Assembly (NCBI GenBank): GCA_029260075.1
Contig: JAJDDY010000027.1
Span: forward strand, 218,460-282,459
DNA from: Phycisphaerae bacterium
GTDB lineage: Bacteria; Planctomycetota; Phycisphaerae; UBA1845
Reading direction: 5' to 3'
Length of the DNA: 64,000 nucleotides
The translations under genes were made by a program, and so were the position numbers. Below are positions 34,165 to 42,782 of the stretch, piece after piece (the stretch's first letter is position 1; each line of letters starts with the position of its first letter). Below the pieces are notes generated by a model. That model was not told where the DNA came from. It was given only the letters and a program-made list of their open reading frames with translations, and did not search any database.

Positions 34165-34385
34165 TTCAGAGGTGGGGAACTCGCATCGATGCTGGATTCG
34201 ACTCCCCCACGGCTAAGGCCATGGGCCACCCAGTAATAGGCGTAGCACCCAACACCGGGCGTGGCACCGAAGAAGAAGCAGAACATGCTGGAATGAAAAC
34301 CCCCGCATGCCGGAATGAAGACTCCGCATGGCTGAACGAGGATCCCGCAGCTTGGACGAGATTCCTATCTCGTCCCGACCGCTAA
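34165..34385. repeat. repeat family C copy followed by imperfect 21-22-bp tandem repeats
   Basis: 34188-34234 repeats GCTGGATTCGACTCCCCCAC and ATGGGCCACCCAGT as at 6390. 34285-34372 has about four degenerate units: ATGCTGGAATGAAAACCCCC, ATGCCGGAATGAAGACTCCG, ATGGCTGAACGAGGATCCCG, AGCTTGGACGAGATTCC. No gene. Confidence 0.5.
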
Positions 34386-34412
34386 CACAGAACCAATGCC
34401 GAGGTATTAGAC

Positions 34413-34853
34413 GTGCAGATTCGCTATCATTGCCCCAACGACACTTGTGTCGCCATCATCGAGTACGAACCCCTTGAAGGGCTAACCGACCCGATCGAGT
34501 GCCCGCGGTGTCACCAACGACACCCTGTACGCGTGAGCGAAGATATGCGCCATAACAATCGCGTGGACCAATGCGCCGTATGCTATCGGAACGAGTTATT
34601 CGTTCGCAAGGACTTTCCGCAGTGGCTCGGCGTGTTGATCGTGGTCGTGTTCGGACTCGTCGCGCTGTACTTCTTTCGCGTGTCGGTGATCAAAGCGTGG
34701 TTCGTCCTCATCGCGGCCGTGTTGATCGATCTGGTCATTTACCAGGTCGTCGGCAAGGTGACCAGTTGTTACGCCTGTCGCGCCGAGTACCGAAAGTGCT
34801 CGCTCAACCCCGATCACGAAGGCTTCGACCTGGCCACGTCGGAAAAATACTGA
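34413..34853 (+). CDS. zinc-ribbon protein with two membrane helices
   Basis: 146 aa from GTG 34413. Three Cys clusters: CPND-TC near the start and IECPRCHQRH (ribbon one), DQCAVCYRN (knuckle two), and TSCYACRAEYRKC near the end. Between them lie two helices, WLGVLIVVVFGLVALYFF and AWFVLIAAVLIDLVIYQVVG. It looks like a membrane protein with metal-binding loops on both sides. Family and role unknown; similar small zinc-ribbon membrane proteins are frequent in planctomycetes. Confidence 0.6.
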   Translation: MQIRYHCPNDTCVAIIEYEPLEGLTDPIECPRCHQRHPVRVSEDMRHNNRVDQCAVCYRNELFVRKDFPQWLGVLIVVVFGLVALYFFRVSVIKAWFVLIAAVLIDLVIYQVVGKVTSCYACRAEYRKCSLNPDHEGFDLATSEKY

Positions 34854-35368
34854 TCGCCCGCACAGCAAACCGCCTGCTCCGTTCGCAATCCGCGGCCGGA
34901 TGCCAATCGATCCCGCTCCGACATTGGTCGACCGCGACAGATTTTCAGCCCGGCTGCCCGCCGTTCCGAACCCATCCAACATCGTCCGAGAATCATGGAC
35001 TGCTACGCACCCTCGGAGGGTCGCCACGGCGATTCGCACACTGGTGCCGGTTACGTCCTGCTGGCCGAGTCGACACGCATCCACCGATCCGACGGGCTTC
35101 GGCGCAACTGCGGACCGGCGTACGCATCAATTCATGAAGCGACGGTTCACTTCTACTCAACAGATCGGTCCGATTTTTTGTGTATTCGTTTTTGACATTA
35201 TCGGGAGAAGTGGCCATAATGGTCGGTACGGCTTGCTCTCGCGTTTGCGTCAGTCCAACGATAGCGTGAGGCTAGCTAGGCGTGTGAAGTCTCAATTCGA
35301 TCTGTGGCGTCCTGAAAGGTTCGAAATTGGTAATGACTCGACTAACTGGAACACTGACTAGGGGGCAC
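34854..35368. other. long intergenic region
   Basis: 515 bases with no convincing gene or repeat. AT content rises at 35165-35225. GGGGGCAC directly before 35369 is the ribosome-binding site of the next gene. Confidence 0.45.
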
Positions 35369-36523
35369 ATGATGACTCGATCTCGTTCACTGGTAGCACT
35401 CACCTGTTGTCTCGGCATCGGCTGGACCGCCGCTCTTGGTGCCGACGACTTAGGAAACAAGAAAGGCCGCACGCCGCAGGTGCGGGCTGATCAACTCGTT
35501 CAACTTGAGGTGTCACCCACAGTACTTATGGACGCAACAGGCCTGACCGAATGTGGTCGTGCCTGCCGCGAACAGGCGGAGCTCGTGTATAGAGAATGCA
35601 TCGATGCCGGCGGTGCTGACGTGGACTGCGCCGGTCAAGCACGCGGCGTTCTAGAGCAGTGCCTGATCGACAACTGTGGCGGTCAGCTCGACTGCGCCGA
35701 GCGGTGCAAGAGGCAGGCCGAAGACGTGTTCCACGCATGCATCGCCAACGGCGGTACGCGTGAGGAATGCGGCGCCGAAGCCCACGCCGCGCTGCGGGCG
35801 TGCCTCGACACGAACTGTGGCGAACCGCCAAACTGTGAAGAACGCTGCCGCATGGCGGCCGGTGACGTATTCGATGCGTGCATCGCCGAGGGCGTAGCAG
35901 AAGATGTCTGCCACATGAGATCGCGGGCATTTCTCAACACCTGCATCACAGAGAATTGTGATCAACCGCCCACGTGCGAGGATCGCTGCAAGCGGCACGC
36001 CGAGGGCATCTTCCGCATGTGCATTGACAACGGCGGCACGCGCGAAGCATGTCGAGAAGAGTCCCGCGCGGCGCTGGAAATGTGCATCAGAAGCAACTGC
36101 GTAGACCCGCCGAGTTGCGAAGACAAATGCAAGACGGCCTCCGAACGGGCCTTCCGCGAGTGCAGAGCGAACGGCGGCGCCGAAGATCAGTGCTTGGCCA
36201 TCGCCCATGAAGTGCTGCGAACCTGCCTGCAACTCAACTGCGACAGCCCGCCTAGCTGCGAAGACGAGTGCAAGCGTGCCGCAGTCCGAGCATACCACGC
36301 ATGCCGCGAAAACGGCGGTGACGAGTTGACCTGCGCTGGCGAAGCTCACGAAGCATTGGCCACATGCCTCGAAACTCAGTGCGGTCTCGGTTGCGAAATT
36401 CGCTGTGGCGATGAGGCTGTCCGCACGTTTATCACCTGCCGTGCGAACGGTGGCACACTCGACGAGTGTACGCTCGAGGCTCAAACCGTGCTTGGCGTAT
36501 GCCTCGCGGGATGCTCACCGTAA
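35369..36523 (+). CDS. exported protein of seven 47-residue, six-cysteine repeats
   Basis: 384 aa from ATG 35369 (or 35372), after AGGGGGCAC. A signal peptide (RSLVALTCCLGIGWTAALGA) is followed by seven tandem repeats. Each has the pattern C-x3-C-x10-C-x9-C-x10-C-x4-C with a five-residue linker, often (G/D)xPPx. Examples: CKRQAEDVFHAC, CIDNGGTREAC, CRANGGAEDQC. The helices between Cys pairs suggest a stack of disulfide-stapled helical hairpins. 42 cysteines in the repeats imply an oxidising extracytoplasmic location. I know no named family with this spacing; eukaryotic twin CX9C proteins are only a loose analogy. Confidence 0.75.
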   Translation: MMTRSRSLVALTCCLGIGWTAALGADDLGNKKGRTPQVRADQLVQLEVSPTVLMDATGLTECGRACREQAELVYRECIDAGGADVDCAGQARGVLEQCLIDNCGGQLDCAERCKRQAEDVFHACIANGGTREECGAEAHAALRACLDTNCGEPPNCEERCRMAAGDVFDACIAEGVAEDVCHMRSRAFLNTCITENCDQPPTCEDRCKRHAEGIFRMCIDNGGTREACREESRAALEMCIRSNCVDPPSCEDKCKTASERAFRECRANGGAEDQCLAIAHEVLRTCLQLNCDSPPSCEDECKRAAVRAYHACRENGGDELTCAGEAHEALATCLETQCGLGCEIRCGDEAVRTFITCRANGGTLDECTLEAQTVLGVCLAGCSP

Positions 36524-36586
36524 CGCCGCGAACGTTCGGCCCGCGATAACGATCGCAAGTCGACATAGCGACAGAGAACAACGCAG

Positions 36587-36623
36587 TGCGGTGGCGCCGA
36601 GGACCATCTTCGGCGCCACCGCA
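36587..36623 (+). terminator. strong hairpin after the cysteine-repeat gene
   Basis: A perfect 14-bp stem, TGCGGTGGCGCCGA with TCGGCGCCACCGCA, and a nine-base loop. No T-run follows, so it may be a factor-dependent terminator or an mRNA 3' protector rather than a classic intrinsic terminator. Confidence 0.55.
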
Positions 36624-36711
36624 TCCTGCTGTTGTGCGGCCGACGCTTTGAAACCCATATCACCGGCTGCCTACATTCTTAGCTAGACCATCTGGGGTGG
36701 GGAAACATATT

Positions 36712-37692
36712 ATGCGGTGGATCACGACGCTGGGAATTGCGTTGCTTGCTTGTTCGATGACCCCGTCGACTTCAGCGCGTGCTTCCGACGGTCAGTTGTT
36801 CGTAGCACAGTCTTTCGACGACCGTATGCTCAACGCCAACCCCGCCAATCTCAGTGTATCCACCCTGCTGAACTGGCCGGTGCTCGACGATGCCACCGGC
36901 ATCACCACCGATCCAGCCAACGGCGTGATCTACTGGGCGCAAACCTTCGGTGATCGAATCTACCGCGCCAACCGTGACGGCAGCAACCCGACGCTGCTCC
37001 TGGAGTGGCCTGAGCTCGACGACCCAACAGACATCACCTTCGACACCGTGGGTCGAAAACTCTACTGGACCCAACTCTTCGACAACAACATTCAAAGCGC
37101 CGACCCGGACGGCTCGAACGTGACGATCATCACGACCTGGCCCGAGGTTGACGTACCGACGACGCTCGCCGTCGACGGCGTCGGTCAAAAGATATACTGG
37201 GCCCAGCGATTCGACGACCGCGTACGCTGTGTCAACATGAACGGAACGAATCCACAAACGCTTCTCGCCTGGCCGGAAGTTGACGATGTCAACGGCATGG
37301 CACTCGACGTGCCCGGTGGAAAAATGTACTTCGCCCAGTCGTTCGATTCCCGAATCATTCGCGCCAACCTCGACGGAACCGGAGTGGAAGTCCTCCTCGC
37401 CGCGCCGATCGTCAATCAACCCGTCGACATTACGCTCGACACAGTCGGCGGCAAGCTCTACTGGACGCAGCTACTCGGCGATCGCATCTATCGCGCCAAC
37501 CTCGACGGCAGCAACGTCGAACTCCTCTGGGAATGGCCCGTCGTCGATGATGTCACGACGTTCGTGTTCGAACCGAGCGCCGACATCCCCGCCGCGTCCA
37601 CCTGGGGCCTAGTCACGATCGCACTACTACTTCTCGTTGCCGGCGCCCTGCTCATCCGCACGCGACAGGCATCGACGTCCGACGTCGCATGA
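36712..37692 (+). CDS. exported YWTD-type beta-propeller with CTERM-like sorting tail
   Basis: 326 aa from ATG 36712 after GGGGTGGGGAA. A signal peptide (TLGIALLACSMTPSTSARA) is followed by about six YWTD-like repeats (IYWAQTFGDRIYRANRDGSN, LYWTQLFDNNIQSADPDGSN, IYWAQRFDDRVRCVNMNGTN, MYFAQSFDSRIIRANLDGTG, LYWTQLLGDRIYRANLDGSN), as in LDL-receptor propellers. The C-terminus IPAASTWGLVTIALLLLVAG and a basic RTRQA tail resemble CTERM signals (IPTL/PEP-type), which are processed by exosortase-like enzymes and put proteins at the cell surface. Ligand unknown. Confidence 0.8.
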   Translation: MRWITTLGIALLACSMTPSTSARASDGQLFVAQSFDDRMLNANPANLSVSTLLNWPVLDDATGITTDPANGVIYWAQTFGDRIYRANRDGSNPTLLLEWPELDDPTDITFDTVGRKLYWTQLFDNNIQSADPDGSNVTIITTWPEVDVPTTLAVDGVGQKIYWAQRFDDRVRCVNMNGTNPQTLLAWPEVDDVNGMALDVPGGKMYFAQSFDSRIIRANLDGTGVEVLLAAPIVNQPVDITLDTVGGKLYWTQLLGDRIYRANLDGSNVELLWEWPVVDDVTTFVFEPSADIPAASTWGLVTIALLLLVAGALLIRTRQASTSDVA

Positions 37693-37863
37693 TCGAAAGC
37701 CCATTTGCACGAGCACTTCGAAACCAGCGTACGCATCTCCACTTCAATACAAGAACCATGCCCGCACGTCGTTGACCTTCACCAAAGAACGATCACAATA
37801 GCAGCATCAGTTCACGCAATACGCTGAACGATCCACACCGGTGATGTGCAGCAAGGTGCGTCT

Positions 37864-38649
37864 ATGACATCGTCGATCATCGCGTTGACCACCGACTTCG
37901 GATTGCGTGACTACTACGTAGCCGCAGTGAAGGGCGTTATCCTCGGGATCGCCCCGAACGCCACGATCGTGGACGTGACGCACGAAATCGAACCACACAA
38001 CGTACAGCAAGCGGCGTTCGTGCTCTTACAAGTGTGGCCTTCCTATCCCGCAGGGACTATCCACATCGCCGTCGTGGACCCTGGGGTGGGAAGCGAAAGA
38101 CGAATTCTTCTCGGGCGATACGCGGGGCAGTGGGTCATCGCTCCGGACAACGGGCTCGTCACGTTTCTTCACCGCGAGCTGCCGGTCGAAGTCATGCACG
38201 TTGTGGAGAATCGCAAGTTCTTCGCCCCCGCCCTGTCGTCGACATTCCACGCCCGCGACATCATGGCGCCGGTGGCTGCCCACCTCTTCCAAGGCACACT
38301 GCCGCACGAATTCGGGCGCACAACTGACCGGATTGAGATGCTCTCCGTGAATTCGCAAGCCACGATCACGCAAAATCGCGTGGAAGGCGTCGTGCTCTAC
38401 GTCGACCACTTCGGCACGCTGGTGTCGAACATCCGACGCGATCAGATCGATCGCGTCGCCGGAAGTGCAGGCGCGCAGGTCTCCGTGAACGGCCAATCCA
38501 TCGGCACCATCCACTCAACCTACTCCGACGTGGAACCCGGCGAACCCGTCGCCCTCTGGGGAAGCTGCGATCGACTCGAAGTCGCCGTCCATCGTGGGCG
38601 TGCGGTGGACCGTTTTGGCCACGACGCCCCCGTAGCTCTTGAATGGTAG
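37864..38649 (+). CDS. SAM hydroxide adenosyltransferase (DUF62 / SAM hydrolase family)
   Basis: 261 aa from ATG 37864. Family motifs: IALTTDFGLRDYYVAAVKGV, VVDPGVGSERRI, VIAPDNGLVTFL and FHARDIMAPVAAHL. The family includes fluorinase and chlorinase, but genome-wide members with the conserved Asp-Arg-His set (as seen here) split S-adenosylmethionine into adenosine and methionine with hydroxide. It is about 65 bases convergent from mnmE. The physiological role of these hydrolases is unsettled. Confidence 0.88.
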   Translation: MTSSIIALTTDFGLRDYYVAAVKGVILGIAPNATIVDVTHEIEPHNVQQAAFVLLQVWPSYPAGTIHIAVVDPGVGSERRILLGRYAGQWVIAPDNGLVTFLHRELPVEVMHVVENRKFFAPALSSTFHARDIMAPVAAHLFQGTLPHEFGRTTDRIEMLSVNSQATITQNRVEGVVLYVDHFGTLVSNIRRDQIDRVAGSAGAQVSVNGQSIGTIHSTYSDVEPGEPVALWGSCDRLEVAVHRGRAVDRFGHDAPVALEW

Positions 38650-38713
38650 ACGTGTCAAGGTGCGGCGTTCGCAACGACACACTGATCAAGATGAGCGAAT
38701 TCGGCGCGTCCGA

Positions 38714-40120
38714 TCACTTGCCGATACAAAAGTTCGCGAACACGTCGGCAAGCAGGTCTTCGCTCGTTACGTCACCACTAACGACGCCGAGTCGGTCGAG
38801 CGCATCGCGTAGATCGAAAGCAAGCACATCGGCGCAATCGACGGTTTCGGTAGCGTCTTGTGCCAATTTCATGGCACGTGCGATCGCTTGCGCCGCATCG
38901 TTAATCGCCCGCTCTTGGCGAACGCTGAGAAGCGTCGACTCGGACAGCGTTGTGGTGGCCATCTCACCCAACAGATCCGCCATCGTTCCCGTCAACCGGT
39001 CGATGCCCGCCCCGGACAACGCACTGATACCACAAACCGGCCCGAACCCATGCGCCGACAATCTTGACATCGAACTGCGGATCATCGTGTCGGTGGACAC
39101 GTCGCACTTGTTGGCCGCGACGACCATGGCCGGGCAATCAACTTCGCGGATCAAGTCGAAAAAATGCGTGTCGACCGGAGCGCTTACGTCTACAACCAGA
39201 CAGAGCAAGTCAACACGCTCCGCGGTCGACAACGCCATGGAACGAGCTTGGGCAATGATTTCATCCTCCGACCGATCGACCCCTGCAGAGTCAAGCAACA
39301 TGGCCTCGCTCTGTCCGAGCCTGATCGGAGCCGAAAGAATGTCGCGAGTCGTTCCAGCCGCAGCCGCACAAATCGCGCGATCGGTACCCGTTAGCCGATT
39401 CATCAGAGTGCTCTTACCCGCGTTGGGCGGACCGAGAAGCAAGACGCGCGGCAGCACGTCGAGCCGTTCAACCGAGGTCGATCCGGCGAGAAGTCCTTGT
39501 ACACGCTCGGCGATTCTATTCAAACGCTCGCGGCAATCGTTAGGCGTGATGAACTCGATGGGCTCTTCGGAAAAGTCGATGTCGGCTTCGACAAGGGCGA
39601 CGAGTTCCGCAAGCTCCGAGCGCATGCCGACGATCTGCTCAGCCAACGATCCGTCCATGATGCGACGGGCGGCGCGAAGCTGCCGATCGCTGTGCGCACG
39701 AATTACGCCGGCAACAGCCTCCGCAGCACTAAGGTCCATGGCTCCGTGTAGAAACGCACGGGCCGTAAATTCTCCCGGTTCCGCTGCGGTTGCGCCAAGA
39801 AGGAGCGTACGCTGACGAACGACTTCGAGCAGCGCCGGCGACCCGATCGTGTGAATCTCGACGAGGTCTTCGCGTGTATAGCTGTGCGGCGCGCGAAAGA
39901 TGTATAACGCAGCGGGTACGCTCAGGGCGTCGTTGATTTGGACTTCCCCAACGACGCGCGACGATGGGCGTTGCTCGTGGAGCGCTGCACCGGACTCCAG
40001 CGTGGTCATGCGATCGGCGATCGAGAAGGACTCGGTCCCGCTAAGACGAACGATGCCCACCGACCCTATCGCCGGCGCGGAGGAAATGGCGACAATAGTC
40101 ATGTCCAAGCGATCAATCAT
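38714..40120 (-). CDS. mnmE: tRNA modification GTPase MnmE
   Basis: 468 aa from ATG 40120 (ATG 40102 is an alternative). N-terminal folate-binding domain (IVAISSAPAIGSVGIVRLSG; YTREDLVEIHTIGSPALLEV), central helical part, then a G domain with GPPNAGKST, DSAGVDRSE and AANKCD, and the C-terminal CIGK with the conserved Cys. With MnmG it modifies the wobble uridine of certain tRNAs. MnmG is not in this window. A few dozen bases separate it from the divergent trpD region. Confidence 0.95.
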   Translation of the reverse strand: MIDRLDMTIVAISSAPAIGSVGIVRLSGTESFSIADRMTTLESGAALHEQRPSSRVVGEVQINDALSVPAALYIFRAPHSYTREDLVEIHTIGSPALLEVVRQRTLLLGATAAEPGEFTARAFLHGAMDLSAAEAVAGVIRAHSDRQLRAARRIMDGSLAEQIVGMRSELAELVALVEADIDFSEEPIEFITPNDCRERLNRIAERVQGLLAGSTSVERLDVLPRVLLLGPPNAGKSTLMNRLTGTDRAICAAAAGTTRDILSAPIRLGQSEAMLLDSAGVDRSEDEIIAQARSMALSTAERVDLLCLVVDVSAPVDTHFFDLIREVDCPAMVVAANKCDVSTDTMIRSSMSRLSAHGFGPVCGISALSGAGIDRLTGTMADLLGEMATTTLSESTLLSVRQERAINDAAQAIARAMKLAQDATETVDCADVLAFDLRDALDRLGVVSGDVTSEDLLADVFANFCIGK

Positions 40121-40279
40121 CGTAACTGCTTTCGACGTACGATACGCAAACGTGCCTCGACCGGTTGACAACACCACGCGCTCGTAGGTTCATTGGATCG
40201 TATCGCCCGCAGCGGTTACGCTCAACGGTCAGCTGGCCGGGTTCAGAACGGGCTGACCGGGACCGAAGCGAATAACGCC

Positions 40280-41323
40280 ATGAATGACCTGATCGCTATT
40301 TTCGAACAACTCGCCAACCGGCGCGATCTCACGCGGGATCAATCGCGTTGGACGTTTGAACGCATCATGGCCGGCGCCGTCGATCCGAGCATGATCGGTG
40401 CGTTGCTTGGTGCCCTCAAGACCAAAGGCGAGTGTGTGGACGAGCTCGTCGGATCCGCAGACGCCATGCGGGCGAACGTCGTGCCGATTCGATGTGACGC
40501 CGATTGCATCGACACTTGCGGAACAGGCGGAGACGGCATCAGCACGTTCAACGTATCCACTACGGCAGCCATCATCGCCGCCTCAGCCGGCGCCACCGTA
40601 GCCAAGCACGGCAACCGATCCACCTCGCGGGTCAGCGGCAGCACCGAAGCGCTCGACCACCTCGGCATCGACACCGAAGCATCGACCGATGTCGTGGAAC
40701 GGTCGCTGAGGGAAGTACGCATCGGCTACCTCAACGCGCGGACGCTTCATCCCACGATGAAACACGCAGCACCGGTACGTAAGACTCTCGGCGTGCGAAC
40801 GATATTCAACCTGCTCGGTCCCCTGACCAACCCCGCCGGCGCGCGGCGTCAGGTGCTCGGCGTGCCTCAACCGGAGATCATGGACAAGATGGCCGAGGCG
40901 TTGCTCATGCTCGGCGCCGAACACGCATGGATCGTGCATGGTGATGGGTTGTGCGACCTGACGGTCACGGGTACGACGCTGGTCGTCGAGGTAGTCAACG
41001 GAGGATTGAACCGGTTCGAGGTCACACCGGAAGACGTGCACCTGCGACGAGCGACCATGAACGAACTTCTCGTACGCAGCCCGGAACAAAGCGCGGAAAC
41101 CGTTCGGGCCATCTTGCGCGGTCAGACAGGCCCGACAAGGGATCAGGCGTTGATGAACGCAGGCGCCGCTATGGTCGTGGCTGGTCAAGCCACGAACTTG
41201 GCCGATGGCGTCGCGCGGGCGGCTCGGGCTGTGGACGACGGGTCGGCATTCGACACGTTGGAACGCTGGAAGCAAGTGGCCGGTACGGGAGCTGGTCGCG
41301 CGACACGGGACATCGAAAGTTGA
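40280..41323 (+). CDS. trpD: anthranilate phosphoribosyltransferase
   Basis: 347 aa from ATG 40280; the frame is open to 40193 but only this part fits the family. Motifs: DTCGTGGDGISTFNVSTTAA (PRPP binding), VAKHGNRSTSRVSGSTEALD, and MKHAAPVRKTLGVRTIFNLL. It transfers phosphoribose to anthranilate in tryptophan synthesis. No other trp genes are nearby. The stop codon overlaps the start of a small downstream gene (TTGA). Confidence 0.95.
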   Translation: MNDLIAIFEQLANRRDLTRDQSRWTFERIMAGAVDPSMIGALLGALKTKGECVDELVGSADAMRANVVPIRCDADCIDTCGTGGDGISTFNVSTTAAIIAASAGATVAKHGNRSTSRVSGSTEALDHLGIDTEASTDVVERSLREVRIGYLNARTLHPTMKHAAPVRKTLGVRTIFNLLGPLTNPAGARRQVLGVPQPEIMDKMAEALLMLGAEHAWIVHGDGLCDLTVTGTTLVVEVVNGGLNRFEVTPEDVHLRRATMNELLVRSPEQSAETVRAILRGQTGPTRDQALMNAGAAMVVAGQATNLADGVARAARAVDDGSAFDTLERWKQVAGTGAGRATRDIES

Positions 41324-41589
41324 TTCGGTACGAATGTGACCGGTGCGGAGCAGCGATGACCGCCAACGACCCACGCCGATACATCGTCCGCCTCGAGGTG
41401 TTCGCCGCAGCCGGGCACATCGATGTCGACGTCGACGCAACCGCCGATGCAGGCCAACAACTAGACGCCATGCTGCGCGATCTCGTACAAGCAGACCCGA
41501 CCGAACTCGAGGACCGCACCTACCGAATGCTCCGTTTCGACCTGTGCGACACATGCCGAGGAGAATTGCTGCGCCGCCCGCTCGGGTAA
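41320..41589 (+). CDS. small zinc-ribbon-like protein coupled to trpD
   Basis: 89 aa from TTG 41320, which overlaps the trpD stop (TTGA); ATG 41356 would lose the first Cys pair. The N-terminal YECDRCGAA and C-terminal FDLCDTCRGEL knuckles could together bind one zinc. Between them is a beta segment RRYIVRLEVFAAAGHIDVDV. Similar two-knuckle proteins occur in planctomycetes, but no function is known. Translational coupling suggests dosage linked to trpD. Confidence 0.6.
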   Translation: MIRYECDRCGAAMTANDPRRYIVRLEVFAAAGHIDVDVDATADAGQQLDAMLRDLVQADPTELEDRTYRMLRFDLCDTCRGELLRRPLG

Positions 41590-42051
41590 GAGCCACCGGC
41601 CCGGCAGTCTCTAGGCACGACGTGACCCCGACCGCTCAGATAGCGACGACCCGGCAAACATCCTGCGCAAAAAGTGTGGCACCGGCTTCCAGCCGGTGAT
41701 CCATTAGCGACGTACCACGCTTGACCGCGGACGCAATCCATCGTCAAACGCGGGTTCACGGCGCTGCGCTCGATGCCTGCCCCAACGACCGATGGATGAA
41801 GACAAGACACAGTCACCGACGCTCATCGCAAGCGGTATGTAGATTGGCGGCAGGTCAGACCCATGGCCGCGCTCTAGCTGGGTGCGCGGTCGCCGAGCCG
41901 GACGACCACCGCGACGGTTTTTTGCACGAGCCACCGGTTGACGCACAGTGGTTCGGCCGATAGATTCTGGCCGCCGAGTGACCCTGCAAGCGTCGAAGCC
42001 CGCGTCTCGCTTCGTTTCCGCCACCTGCCGTCGCCCGGCCGAAATTCGTCC
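41590..42051. other. repeat-bearing gap before tRNA-Glu
   Basis: 462 bases with no gene. 41664-41790 is a reverse-oriented family A repeat: in its own orientation GTCGCTAATGGATCACCGG then AGCCGGTGCCACACTTTTTG. Confidence 0.5.
41664..41790 (-). repeat. family A repeat copy
   Basis: Shares GTGAACCCGCG-like left part, GCTAATGGATCACCGGCTGG core and CACACTTTTTG end with copies at 3484 and 32958. Bounds approximate. Confidence 0.55.
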
Positions 42052-42124
42052 GCCCCCATCGTCTAGTGGCCCAGGACACCGGCTTTTCATGCCGGCAACA
42101 GGGGTTCGATTCCCCTTGGGGGTA
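42052..42124 (+). tRNA. tRNA-Glu (anticodon TTC)
   Basis: 73 bases. Acceptor GCCCCCA pairs with TGGGGGT (one G-T), anticodon stem CCGGC/GCCGG with loop TTTTCAT (anticodon TTC), T-arm AGGGG/CCCCT with TTCGATT. It stands at the left edge of a region bounded by IS3-type transposase pieces. Confidence 0.95.
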
Positions 42125-42556
42125 GTCCGTTTTTTTGGATTCTTGAAGCCGGAGAGCCGTTTTCGCTTGCCTTGATATTCGATGCGGTATGTGATACCAG
42201 CCGATTTGGTATCTGACCCAAGTCGCTGGAGCAGCAAGAATGAGCCCGAACGGCAATCGGAAGCGTGTCCGTCCACCAGTCTTCGTCAGGGATTCCAACG
42301 GGCGTCCTGTGATCGATCTGTCCAGCAACGCTGTCCGTAACAGTTGGCGAGGGATTCAACGAGACGCTCAGTAGCCTATGGGCCGGGATTGGAACGTCCC
42401 GGGTGCTGGCCTTCGTCTTTGGGACCATTGCGGGGAGCTGTACAGTGGTATTCAAGCTCATATGACGTTCTCCCCATATCCTGATCCATTCAAAATGAGA
42501 GTTTTGGGGTAGACTTCGGTCATCAGCCCCGGCCCGCGGCCGGGAGGAGGATACTG
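42125..42556. other. gap between tRNA-Glu and the IS3 fragment
   Basis: 432 bases. A 124-codon minus-strand frame crosses the tRNA and is not credible. No recognisable gene or repeat; possibly decayed sequence of the island edge. Confidence 0.4.
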
Positions 42557-42727
42557 ATGAAGAAGTCCAGATTCACAGAGGAGCAGATCGCTTTCGTCCG
42601 AAGGGAGCGAGCGTGCCTCGATGCATGGACAGCCCAAACGGCTCTCAAGCCGATTGTCTTGGGAATTGGCTTGAGACAAAACTGCAGGATCGCTCGCGGG
42701 GGCAGGTCGCCGCGAACCGAGCCGTAG
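42557..42727 (+). pseudogene. IS3-family transposase OrfA, 5' fragment
   Basis: The 56-codon frame starts MKKSRFTEEQIAFV after GGGAGGAGG, the classic beginning of OrfA of IS3-family elements, but the match ends after about 15 codons and the rest is unrelated. The C-terminal part of an OrfB of the same family lies at 53752-54015 in the same orientation. Confidence 0.75.
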
Positions 42728-42782
42728 CCTAGATCAGTACAGGGCGTCGATTGACGGCGTTCTACCCACGGCATGGGCATAG

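Noticed and set aside
37864..38649. Fluorinase or chlorinase
   Set aside because: Family members with the Asp-Arg-His set seen here act as SAM hydroxide adenosyltransferases; no halogenase-specific context is present.
42087..42461. 124-codon minus-strand frame
   Set aside because: It crosses the tRNA-Glu gene and has no recognisable motif.
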